Assembly: GCA_002633025.1 (NCBI GenBank)
Contig: NMRB01001051.1
Location: 46,061 to 110,060 of the forward strand
Reading direction: 5' to 3'
DNA from: Notospermus geniculatus
Lineage: Eukaryota > Nemertea > Pilidiophora > Heteronemertea > Lineidae
DNA: 64,000 nt
Positions 23,702 through 36,100 of the stretch are shown here, in pieces. The notes under the pieces were generated by a model that was not told the DNA's origin, searched no databases, and saw only the letters and a program-made list of their open reading frames with translations. The position numbers and the translations under genes are program-made. Numbering within the stretch: the first letter of the stretch is position 1; each line of letters begins with the position of its first letter.

Positions 23702-24552
23702 GAGAAATATTTATTACAAGTCTGATGTCTTTCATAACTTGTTTTATAACCATGAGAAATGGAGGAGGTGCTTTCTATTGAGTGCTCTCTCTCATGAAGG
23801 GATTTTATCCCTATTTTGGCTCGCGGTGTGTGTGCCCAGTTTCAAGTACACCGCTATGCTAAGTAACTGACGGGTGTGCCAATCCCTTCAAACACGACTT
23901 GAGCCTCATCAAAAATATCTAATTTTTGGCCTCGTCTGATACTCTGCTCAAAGCTACTCTTGATCATCCCTCAGAATGTTTGAGTTCTTCAAACCTATAT
24001 GGTTATGGAACTGGATGATCGTGTTTTAAGCGATCTGACGTTTTTAGTCAGTGGAAGATGTTTTGATGCAGTCATTTATAAGCTCATAAAAAGTTGAAGC
24101 TGCTGAAGAATATTCAGCCTACCACTGGCACTCAACATCATATACATGTAGTATATGATGTTGATCATATACAAGGAGGTGTTTGTCCTGAATCAGATTG
24201 AATACTGGATATCAGTGTATCATTATTTATACAATTTCCCTGGTGCAGGGATGATAATGGATAAATTTTCTTATTGCCATAGTGTCAGGCGTGTCAGCCT
24301 GTAGTTTGACTTACTGTTGGGGTACCAGTATGCTCATTTGACATTGTATCGAAGTGAGAAGAGTGAAATTTGGCATCATTGTTCTCTCTAGCGTTCATTT
24401 ACAAGAATAGTTCCGTACCGGTACTTCTAGCTCAGCTCTGTCATATGGAAATTTGTTTTAAGCTCAAAGGTTGAATTAGTTGACACGCACTGACACTGTT
24501 GTGTAGAATGTATGAAATTAAAGTATTCTGGCTTTCAAAGCTGACGACAAAT

Positions 24553-24750
24553 GTGACCCTCCACAGCAAAACCAGTCGCATGTCGCTCTTAGCTTGGCAG
24601 GTTAAGACCAAATGTTTGTCACTTTCAATACTGTCTGCCTGTTATGAAATCTGAAATAATCTATTTCGTCCATTCTCTTCTGGTGTCATCTTAGTTCATT
24701 GCGGCTCACCTTCTGAGTGACATGCGACTGGTTTTGCTGTGGACAGTCAC
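24553..24750. mobile_element. GTGACCC-family palindromic element, copy 2
   Basis: Same ends and inner arms as 4786-4990. It lies in the probable 3' UTR of copy A, and unit B has no insertion at this place. Confidence 0.85.
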
Positions 24751-26020
24751 AAATAAATATCTCAGGGAAAATTTCTGTTGTGTTTGAGAGAGGACGAGAT
24801 CAAGAAGCAAGTAGAAAGAAGGGTATTAAAGTCATGGAGAGGTAGGGACCTGTATGATAATCACTACTGGTACATGTGTAGGGGTACAATTTGTCATACA
24901 CAAATGACTTGGATGTTTTCATAGAACAGAAGTGTTGAATAGACATGGAATTAAGACTCAGTAGAAAAAGATGTTATAGCAGAATGGCCTACCGTGTTGG
25001 CACCAATAACTCAGGCTGTCTTCAGTCTTGGTATCAGGTTCTGGGTGCGAGATCGTCGGGAGAGGGTAGGGTGGAGGTCTGTCCTGCTCGAGTGTTGCGA
25101 GCTGTCTGCCCAGTCTAGCTCCTCAGTCAACGTCCTCCACACAGTCATGTGCGTCTGTCAATGGTGTCAGATTACAACAATTAGGCCCGACCCAGGATTA
25201 CACAGAACTATTTACCAGGTACAATGTATAGCCAGCTCCTACAATGTTTTTATGCATTGATTGCATCAGTTGGTCAGTAGACAGATTTGATGCAGGCCAG
25301 CATCCCGTTGAACGTTCATACTCCTATTACCGGTATTTCTAACTTTGCGTTTTGACCCTCAGTATTGTGCTGCACTTGAAGTCATTGTACGTGTATTGCC
25401 CTGTGCATATTTTATATGAACATAATGCATGTGACATTTCCTGCAATCTTTCTGCAGGCTTTGATTGTCAGTTTATTAACATTGTAGCAACATGTAATGA
25501 ATGCATCCGGGTTGTGTGGTCCAAATAAACAAGCTATTAGTACATGTATCTCTCTTTCCGTCTGAATCCCATATTAAACTGTAAATTCTAATGCTAATGC
25601 TCGATGAAGTGAGATCCTCATGATGATATGGTACTCTTGACTGCTTGGGGTGTTTGTTGGTAATGATGTCAAGATAGAGGCTAAAACATAGAATAATCAC
25701 TGCCACCCTTATATTGGTGTAAAAATCTTGCCAGGTCGGATATCAGAATACCGGTACTAAAACAGCTGTCTTGAATGCCTTCATGGTATAGTTATCCCCT
25801 TCTTGACATATCTGTTGTTGGCCTGACATTTTATCTATGCTCTCAAGAACGACAGACGGACATGGAAGTGACCCAGGGCCTTTACTGTTCAAGGTGCCTG
25901 GTATTCTCGATCTTGAAGAAATCATGTGTCTCGCAACACCATGCGTGCAAGCTAGGGAGCTATGCTAAGAGGACCATTCTTCAGAATGGGTAGGCCTACT
26001 TGTCTCAAGCAAGTCATTTT

Positions 26021-26428
26021 GGGCTGTATTTACGAAGCGCGATTAGGCCAACACGCATGTAACTTCATAGTTACATGTATTCAGGTTAAGGGCCTAGAAA
26101 ACCATTGTCTTGCTACCTTGTACGCGCTTGATCGGCAGCGTTTAAACGCAGGATAATCTCCCGTGGTTAACTTTCCTTTGTCTAGCTGTAGGAGGACAAA
26201 AGAAGAATTTAAACAACCTACAGGCCTTGTTTAGAGTTATTCAACTCTTTTCTTCGAGCCTCATGCACGTAAACGCAGGAATGTTAACCGTGTGTGGTTA
26301 TACTGTGGGTAAATACTGCCGATCGAGGAGCGTACAAGGTAGTAACACAACGGTTTTCTAGGCCCTTAACAGGAATAACTATAAATTTACACGCGTGTTG
26401 GCCTAATCGCGCTTCGTAAATACGGCCC
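26021..26428. mobile_element. Foldback element, 408 bp, copy A only
   Basis: Arms begin GGGCYGTATTTACGAAGCGC and pair for more than 100 bp. The uninterrupted site CATTTTGAG is seen in unit B near 42962. The short T-rich target repeat is consistent with a TIR transposon derivative. Confidence 0.88.
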
Positions 26429-26798
26429 TTTGAGTTTCATGTTCTGCTCCGACTGTTAACAGGCATAACTGAAATCTTCATCAGATCAAGGAATGTTTAT
26501 AGCCTCTATGTGGAGTTGTTCTTGGACATCAGGTCATGACATTCATGTCCCTTTGTATACCGGTAGTTTGATAATGATAGACCTTCTTTTGCTACCTTTT
26601 AGAATATTTTCAGTATTTGTAACAATAATCGATGATGAGTATTGAATGAAGATCAAAGACAGTTATACTTTGTATATTATGTAACCTGAACTCCTGTGTA
26701 TGGTTTGTTTGTTCATACACATTTTTTATTTAAATTCAATAAACTTTTATATACTTTATTACAGAATCACCATGGCATTGTTTTTTTTCTTGTCATAA

Positions 26799-27049
26799 AG
26801 GAGCTGGACGTCCAAATTGTAAACACTTGCTCACTGGTTCTCTATCCACGCGACACCTGCGGTACAGCCATCTATTGTCGGTGATATGTACTGACGTGAA
26901 TATCGTGAGTAAGTTGCATTGGACCGGGCACCAGTGTAACGATCACGGGGCGCTACTGGTGCTGCCACCTTCACGAAGGAATAAAACTAGTTTGCTGGCC
27001 AATGTTTGTAAACAAACCAGTTTGTTTACAACTTGGCCGTCGAGCTCCT
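26799..27049. mobile_element. TTAA-type MITE at the junction of the two 16-kb units, 251 bp
   Basis: 29-bp terminal arms beginning AGGAGCTSGACG with three mismatches, TTAA on the right (27050-27053) and ATAA on the left (26795-26798). An internal palindrome surrounds GTTTGTAAACAAAC. Its edges coincide with the ends of homology of unit A and unit B. Confidence 0.9.
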
Positions 27050-27195
27050 TTAACTAAAAACGTGTATTTTATTGTTTATCATGTAAAGTGAAAGTAACTA
27101 CCTCTCCTGTGCGTGATTTAAACTTTTTTGGTCTACTTTGCATATTGCATTTTGTGTTGCTTCCCTAGTGTTCACGAGACACCGTTAACTTTCAG

Positions 27196-30100
27196 AGGAC
27201 AAAGTTCCACCAAAGATCCTTGCAAATAATCCGTTGACTGTAAAGGAAGGGGGTAAAGAAATGATCTCAACTGACTACCTCTCAGCAACGGATGTTGATT
27301 CCGAACCCTCCAAACTACACTTTACTGTGGACACCCCTCCAACATATGGACACCTTGAACTTGTAGACGCACCTGGTAAGGAATTGTTACTCACGCGTTG
27401 TCACATCAAAAAAACTTTGAAGATCATCCACAATTCCGTAGCTCTCTTTGTTAAATCGTACAATTTTTTGATGTTCAAATTTTCAGGAGTACCCCTGTCT
27501 GAGTTTTCCCAGGGAGACGTGGCGGCCTCATCTTTGTTCTATGTCCACACCAGTGAACTGGAGGAATTCATGGACAGGTTCATCTTTTCCGTCTCAGATG
27601 GGACAAATACTGTAAGTTTCGTCATGTTACCTGTACAGAAAACGTCTTGGAATTGTCTTTCTATTCTGGCATTTTGTGCAGTGAGTGTTGGCCTAACATA
27701 TTGCTTGAAGTTGTGTGTCCAGCTAAGACGTAATTGTGTTGTGGGATCTTGACTTGCTGGACCATAGTTTTAAGCACTTGTGTGTCGGTGATCCAAATGC
27801 CACATGATTTATTGAAAGTTCCCTTCCACAAGGAGAAGACACTATGGGCCGTATTCATAAAGGGTGTTTAAGACTTAGACGCATTTCGTCAAATGCATGG
27901 TGGAAGTGTGTGCATTTAGTGAAGTTACAAGCGTCTAAGTCTTATTATGGCCCCACTTTTTCGGAACATGGATAGAATTGGACCTTAATGGGATGTGTTT
28001 TTCCACTTTACAGATAACTCTGTCATTCATGATCAACATTAGCCCAGTGGACGATTCCATTCCGGTGGTGACAATCAAAGGCTTGAAGGTCCAGGAGGGC
28101 ATCAGGAGAACTATCACTGAGTTTGACCTCAAAGCTGTGGATATGGATACATCGGTGAGTTCTGCAGGCAGGGGAAGTCTTGGCAAGTAGAGACTCCATG
28201 TTACATGTAGTTGGGAGTCACACCTGCTGTGCTCCTCTCATGGCCTGTGGGTTGCAAATGGTGTTGACACGGTTGCAGTCTGCATTTTAATGTTAAAGTT
28301 AAAGTTTGGATTTATAGTCTGATATCAACAACGGAAGGCCAAGAGGTGTCATTCGACTTAACACCTGATGAAGACACAGTAAGTGTCGAAAGCTTGTATC
28401 GGGTCTTCGGACCAATAAACAGTTGATCTTCAACAAGGTGTCGCACTCATTTTCTATGGATTTCAACAATTAGATCAACACGGCAACCTACTACCTATCC
28501 GACTTAACACTTTAAAAGCAGCAGGCATACAACATTTTTCAATGGACTTTGATGACAAAGAATCTCACAGTGTTTTCTCATCAGCTGTTGCCCGTCTGCT
28601 CCTGATCAGGTTGAGAATCTCTGGTCATTCATCAGCATTTCTCCTTTATTTCCATTGCAGGACCAACAAGTGCTGTTCACAGTAGTAGAAGCACCAGTTC
28701 ATGGAAGACTCCAACTCCTTTCTGGAACCACTTACATGCCCGCCAACCAATTCACCATGGAAAACATCTTCAATGGCCTCCTTAGCTACAACCACGATGG
28801 CACAGAATCAGTCACAGATAGCTTCACCTTTGTTGTAACAGACGGCACTCATAAACAATTCATGGTGTCCGACAAAAAGGGATACTACGTGATCTCTGAC
28901 CCATTGCAGTTTCCAATCGACATTACCCCTCTAGATGATGGTACTCCATTGATTGTAACCAATATCGGTATCAGCTATCTGACCTATATTAATGGACGGC
29001 CGTCGAATATGATTAGACGGAGCGAGTTGGAAGCGGCCGATATCGACACGGCAGATCATAATTTGGTGTTCGAAGTGACGATTCCTCCGGAATATGGCCA
29101 GTTGGAGAACGCGACAAAGCCTGGAGTTGCTATTCATGAATTCACTCAAGGTAAAGAACATTCATTAAAGTCTAAGACCTGCTGACCTTTGACCTCTAGT
29201 ACACTGAAATGGTCATTGTTTGATCATTGAATACAGTATGTTGCACAATTGACCTCCCTTCTGCACCGCACACCATCCGCGTACCACATGCGCGTACCGT
29301 AGGCCTACTCGTATCTTCCACAGACGTCGTGCGCCATCATGGAAGGCACGCAGTGAAGACGTAACGTCATTCGCCCATGGTGCATGGACGTCACGCAGAA
29401 GAGACGCGTGACGCACCTGTACCATACGCAATGAACTGAAGCGTATCTTCCATGCGACGTACATGTAGGCAGAAGGTACGCGGATAAAGGTAGTCAATTG
29501 TGCAACGTACTGTATGTATTAAACAAATGATTCTCTGCACTCACTCCATTTGTCCAACAGAAAACATCACTTCAAATTCAGAATGATGAATACATCATGC
29601 TCATTGTATTTGCTACATTACGTGTTGTCAAAAATAGATTAGAGAATCATCTCGTATCTATTTTTGCTGTTGCCTAATACATTGCCAATCATTTTTTCCT
29701 CGTCTAGCTGATATCAACAAGGGTTACATCCAATACGTCCTGACCAATGACACCTATGCTACTCAGGATTGTTTTGTCTTTGACCTAATGGACACCAAAC
29801 CAAACACTCTGACAGGCATCACGTTCTACATCAGATGGTCATTGGTCAGTTTCCAGTCTGCGTCCGTCAATATCTCTGAGGTACAGAGACTTGTCCAGGT
29901 GCCAATCATCCGAACAGGGAACTTGAAACAGGTGAGAGTCTCCGTCGAAATCTCAGCGTATAATATGAAATTGCTAAATCCCATGAAACATTTATTAGAT
30001 AAAAGAATTTTGCTTTGACTAGGCCTACCATGGCGCAACAACTTACTGTCGTCTGCTCTGCATTCCAGTATTCTGTCGTAACATGCCGCACAAAAATGGG

Positions 30101-33100
30101 AAAGGCAAGAACAGGGGGCCGCCGACCCGGCCAGAACGACTACATCCATTATGAGGGACAGATTCAATTCGATGAATGGCAGGACATGAAATTATGCAGC
30201 ATACAGGTCAACGATGATGCCGTGTTCGAAGAGCCGGAGAATTTCTTCATCGAGCTCATTCAACCTGTGTTTACCTTGATCGCTCAGCCGCAAAAGATTG
30301 AAGTCAATATTCATGACTTTGAAGATGAACCTGAGATCCAGTTCAAGTCACCAGTCTACTTCACAAATGAGACTGATAGATTTTTTCGTGCTGCTGTGGA
30401 GAGAGTTGGTACGTTTCCAAACGCAATCATCATACTAAAATTTGAGACGAGTTTGTGTGTGTGTGTTTGTTTGTTTGTTCGTTTGTTCTGAGACTGACGA
30501 ACGGATCACCCCTAAACTTGGTATGCACATGCCGACAGACCTCGGAAGTGTCCTTACGAAGCCCGAATTTTGATATGACTTATAATTTGCAAAATATTTT
30601 AATATTTCTTTAAAACAGATATTAACAAAATAACAATGCTGTTTAGGCCTTTTGACATCATGACGTCATCGAGATTGCCGTTGCGTCATCCATGACGTCG
30701 GCAACATCATGTGCAACGGAATGATGTCATTACACCATTCGAACGGGTGTGACGTCATTACGTCCCCTAAGCGCTCGCATGAATTTAGCAATAGTTCCCC
30801 CAAACGAGTATTGCCTAGTTGATTATAATACAAGATTCTGTAGTCCTGGTTGTAGTCTTAAATGTCAGCTTTATTTCCCTGCCTTTTGTCCTTATCAGGT
30901 GACGTCAGTACAGTTGTATCGGCCATTTGCTACACCAACTCTTCAACCGCTACCGGGAGCAGTGACAGTGGACTGGAGTCTGGTTCTGATTATCAAACAC
31001 GACCAAATACGGCATATAGTCGTATCATCTTCCCTCAGGGAGTTACTGAAGCTCACTGTGAAATCAAGGTAGGCCTTAATCAATTTTCATCGTCAGGTGT
31101 TTCATTTGGAATTTGGCTGGAGTTTTCAAATGGGAGAGGGAGTAGAATATCATCTTTAACCATTGTTGTTTCAGATAATTGATGACAGTTTATATGAGAC
31201 TGATGAAGAATTTAAAATACATCTAACTGACCCCAGTGTCATGTCTGCCATTGGCCCAAGGGATTCAGCAACAGTGGTCATTTCAGGACCAAACGATCGT
31301 AAGTTGTCAATCAAATTTGCAACCAAAGCTCTGTGTTAATTCTGCAATATGTGTGTAAAGTAGTTCAGTATACATAGTAATATGCGGCTCGACGTTCAAA
31401 TTTCATATGGATGCACGCTTCTGATAACCTCTTGTATAGAGGATTCTCGAATGTGCAGATCTGCGAATTCGAGAATCACCGAAATCTCAACCAGAACCTC
31501 GATCTGAAACCGACTGACGTAACGCCATCCATGATTCAGCAATGGTCGAGTCTGAGGCAGCATCTTTAACGTCACTGTCATGGGGCTGTCTGCATTACAT
31601 CATTCAGTTTCAGACCGAGGTTGTGGTTGAGATTTCGGCGGAAGTGCGCAGATCTTTCTTGTTTACGTCAATTTGAGAACGGTCTATTCCACTGCAGTTT
31701 TCAGCTTCTTAAACCAAGTCCTCTCCATTTCAGAGTCCTTTGTTTCTCTGTCACACAACAAGTACTATGTCTCTGAAGACATTGGCACTGTTGACTTCCC
31801 TGTGATAAGGATGGGTTCAGACCTGTCTCACGAGTCCACCGTCTGGTGCAGCACAAGAGAGTTAGACCCCTTGTCTGCTACTCCTGGCCAAGATTTCATC
31901 CCTACGTCACAGCAGATCACTTTTGCTTCTGGACAGGTGGAGGCAGTGAGTATTCTTTGTAGATATTCTCCTAGCCAGCCTGGGCTTGTAACGTGGATAA
32001 GGGGGGACCTTTTCTTTTTGCATTGGTTTCTGGGTTGAACGTAATTGGGTTGGGGAACGTGTGGGGGCAGCAGCAGTTGGGTCCGGTCCGACGTCATCAG
32101 TCAGTGTCGTGATGTCGTTTCCGTTTGTTGTGACGTCACAGTTTGTTAGTGCCCGCCGCGCATCGTCATTGCTGTGCCAGAATAAATACGATTCGTTCTC
32201 GTAAATATTTATATTTCTCTCCTCATTTCTGCAGGCCTGGAACCAACTTTGCCCGGTAACACACAGCTTGCTCTATTCCTTGTCTATATTTGAACTGTTG
32301 AACAAATCTTGCGCTTTCCAGGCATGTCCCGTGACCATCCTTGACGATGACGCTTCAACGCGACTCGAGTATAATGAGACGTTCAGCATCTACATCAGTG
32401 CTCCATCCCACACCATTCTATCTGAGCCGACCAGTGCCCTTGTTGTGATTGGCGATGAAAACCTCGACAGTGAGTTTCATGCTTTTGGCTAATTCATGCC
32501 CCGTGGTGGAATTACAAAATTGCAAAATAATTCCGTCAAATTCACCTGAAAACTGCTCCTGTCCCTTTCATCTCTGAAATTTACTAACTCCTCTTTCAGT
32601 GCCTGTTATACAATTTGAAATCCCTGAATACAAGGTGTCGGAGGCTGCCAAGAAGGTTGAGGTGTCAGTCGTCCGCACGGGGGACTTGAGTTACGAGTCA
32701 TCTGCCATTTGTTACACTCGACAACAGAGTGCTCAGGTCATGATGGATTATGATGAGAGACTTAATCTTGATGTGTCAAGGATCAAGTTTCTTCCTGGCG
32801 AGAGGGTAAGCCATTTTGAATGTTTATGACATTGGTCAGTACATAGTTGTTTTCACTTAACTGCAGTCTGTTTGTGTATGTCTTCATTCATTATAGTGAG
32901 TTGATGTTGAGACAGTTGCATAACCCTTAGGACACTTTCTATACCACCTTTCCCTCTCTATTTGTAGAGCAAAACTTGTGTCGTTGGCATTGTGGACGAC
33001 AACATCTATGAACCAGAAGAGAAGTTCCTTCTGAAGCTTGGCAGTCCACTTGGATCTCAGTCCTACCCCGTTTCAATTGGTGACCTTGACACCGTCGCTA

Positions 33101-36100
33101 TCACCATTACTAACAAAGAAGATGGTAAGATGATTTGAATAGAAGACAAGATCTGAGACTTGTTTGTAGGCCTATTCTTTCTTCAATGTTTTGCCTTCAG
33201 CTATGACAGCAAGATTTGCCGGATATGTAGATTGACTAAGAGAACACATGTGTGACCCTCCAGCACAAAACCAGTCGGAAGTCGCTCTGCGGTTGGCAGG
33301 TTTGGACCGAATTATCTGTCAATTTCAGTACTGTGTCTATTGTCAAGTTGTAGTGATTCTATTTCGTTCTTTGTCTCCTGGTGTCATCTCAGTAGGTTTA
33401 GGCTCATTTTCCGTGAGACTTACGACTGGTTTTGTGGTGTAGGGTCACATATATGTGGACATCATTAGTTGACACTGCTGCAGACAACGGTATATGACGT
33501 AAGGCGATATATATCTTCATTTTCAGCTCCAACCATTTCGTTCACCGAACCTCTGTACATGGTGCGCGAGCCTGAGGCAGGGGACCAGGTGACTACGGTT
33601 GTTCTGGATATCGTCAGAGGTGGCGACGTGAATCAGTCGTGTTCGGTGAGGACGAGTACGAGAGATGGGTCAGCGGTATCTGGAGTGGACTACAGTGCCA
33701 GTAGCAAGATGTTACATTTTGCTGCAGGTGAGATTTTATCTCATTCTCATATTTGCTGTCTTAGGCTAGGAAAACACCGAACGTATTGGATCTCTAATGC
33801 GTTATTTGACTGCCAACGTAGAGGGAGCCACCTAGCCGCACCAAGACGAACTACAAAAATGCATTACAAAATGTACGTTGTAAATCGGGTCAATTCGCCG
33901 ACAACGTAGTTGGTCCCTGGGTTGGACAGTGGCACGGTGGCACCAGCTGTCGAGAAAAAGTGGCAATACCGTGGTCCTCCAATACTGTTATTCTCATCTT
34001 AATTATTTACACCCTACTCTGATTTTCAGGGGAAACAAAGAAGGAATTCTCAGTAGATGTTCTGCATAATGCGATGGCAGAATGGCATGAAACATTCATG
34101 GTGGTCCTTGAGGAGCTTGTGGATGCTCAATACGGTGATCTGTCGATGGCCACAATTACCATCATCGATCAGGAAGTGTCTGGAGGGATCATTTTACCTG
34201 CACCACCTGTGGTAAGTTTTCGTGCTGTGGCACCCAAGAGCCAACCAGAAAACGTGATTTTCATGCAGATTTTGGGCAAAAAACGGCCAAAAAAGGTCTT
34301 CTGCNAGACATCAGAATGTATCAAATGTCTCATAATGATCAGCTCTAAATGAGCTCTAATTTCAGTGGTGCTATGTGGTACATGTACGTTCATTTATGGC
34401 AGTGATGAGTGACCATCAGGTTGACGTATGCATTATGGTGATAGATTACTGCTTCATGAATACACTGTCATATTTTCAGGTTGTGTCGCTGTTGGACTAT
34501 GACGATGTGAAACCTGGGACTGAAAAGGAGCCTACTCCAGGTTACCCCCTTGTCTGCGTCAGTGTAAGTTGAAATTTATGATGGAGCGACAGAAGAGTTT
34601 CACTCTCTTCGCCGGTGAGCTGAGATATGTCATGACTGTGGAATGAAACTTGATGTGCACCAGCTGGGCTAGTTCACTCTTATCTTGTCATCAGCTCAGG
34701 AGGGGCACCACAAAGTACCATATGAAAAACTCTTTCTTGTAATTGTTCTGATATTGTCTGTAGTACCGGTACAGTAGAACCTCACCTAACGGACACCTCA
34801 ATACAGTGGACACCTCAATATTACGGACGGGTTTGTCCAGTCCCGGATTTTCCAAAGACTGGTGTCCGTTATTGATGGGAGTTTCAATATTGCGGACACC
34901 TCACTATTACGGACAGCGGAGTTCAGTCCCAAGGGTGTCCGCAATAGTGAGGTTCTACTGTATATGAATTTTTGCCTGGACTGCTCTGAAACCTCATCTG
35001 TATTGTCAAACTGACGCTTTTCATCCGTTCGTTTTCTTTCCAGCCGTGTGATAGCCACCACCCAGCCTTCCTTATCACGTCACCATTATGCCTGGAGTCG
35101 AAGATTAATGAATCGCTGATTCGCTACGAGTGGGAAGTCACTACACAACCTGATGTCTCGGGTGCCTACCAACCATTCCACACACTCACAGATAACACCA
35201 TCTTCACGAACGTCCATTCACGAGTCTTGGATAGCATATACTTTCGACCGGGATTTAGCGTACGTTGTACGGCACAGCCAGTTGATCCTGATGGTACACT
35301 CGGTGTGCCTTTGAAGAGTAACATAGCAAACATAGGCTTTTCAAATGGAATTTGCCGATCTCCAATAATCTCAGGAAAAACCCATGGATATCAGGGACAG
35401 TCGTTTGTGACAAATATGAAATACGTTGGACCTGAGGACGCGGTGAACCCTAACCGGATACACATCAAAATTGAAATACCTCATCAGGATGGGATGCTAC
35501 CTCTGATCTCGACGCTACCTCTGCATAATTTACGCATCCTTTTGACCAGCCCGATCTATCGCCGACAACACGTCTGCTCAAATTTTATTGATCGTGATAT
35601 CAGATTGACGCCTTCTGATTTCGGATTTCTCAATCCGAACCCCGGCAATTACTTACCCTACGGACCGGGTTACAATCGCCCATACCAGTTCAATCCTGCT
35701 CTCCGAGATCCCACCACCATCAATCTCTACAAACATTTAAATCTGAAAAGTTGCACGTGGACGTTTGAGGCTTGGTATCACATGACTGAGTTGATTGACG
35801 TTTGCGGTGGCTCTGTCATATCAGACTTTGAAGTACGAGAAAATGCGAAGACTTATTTAACCATTCGTGTGCCGTTGTATGTATCATACATCTATGCTGC
35901 ATCTCCTATCGGGTGGGCATCTTTGGAGCATAAGACAGACATGGAGCTCTCGTTCCTGTACAGCACTGTGCTATGGCGAACTGGTATGGAGACGAACGGA
36001 GATTTGAGCGGGAAACTCCAGGTGTTACGGATCTCAACCAACAACCTTGGGAGACTGGTGGTGGACTTTAAAACGGAGACAAAATTCAGAGGTAAGTTGT

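Larger units (their letters stand above)
10265..26796 (+). repeat. Direct repeat unit A, about 16.5 kb
   Basis: This unit matches 27054-43340 throughout: every exon, splice border and most intronic sequence line up. It starts inside the intron before the exon at 11216 and ends 3.1 kb past the stop codon, at CTTGTCAT. Coding sequence differs by a few percent, mostly at silent positions. Introns differ mainly by whole inserted elements that one unit has and the other lacks. It directly abuts the 251-bp element at 26799-27049. Confidence 0.95.
23702..26798 (+). other. 3' UTR and downstream flank of copy A
   Basis: No coding sequence is seen in this 3.1-kb stretch. AATAAA signals occur near 25525 and at about 26740, the latter just before the unit ends, so a long 3' UTR reaching about 26760 is possible. 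The stretch holds a near-perfect hairpin at about 24133-24162, a 198-bp palindromic element at 24553-24750 and a 408-bp foldback element at 26021-26428. The same AATAAA sites are kept in unit B at about 42480 and 43282. Confidence 0.5.

Noticed and set aside
34305-34305. Copy B missing about 80 intronic bases relative to copy A as a deletion
   Set aside because: The missing part is replaced by an N next to a C-rich tract, so it is more likely unresolved sequence.
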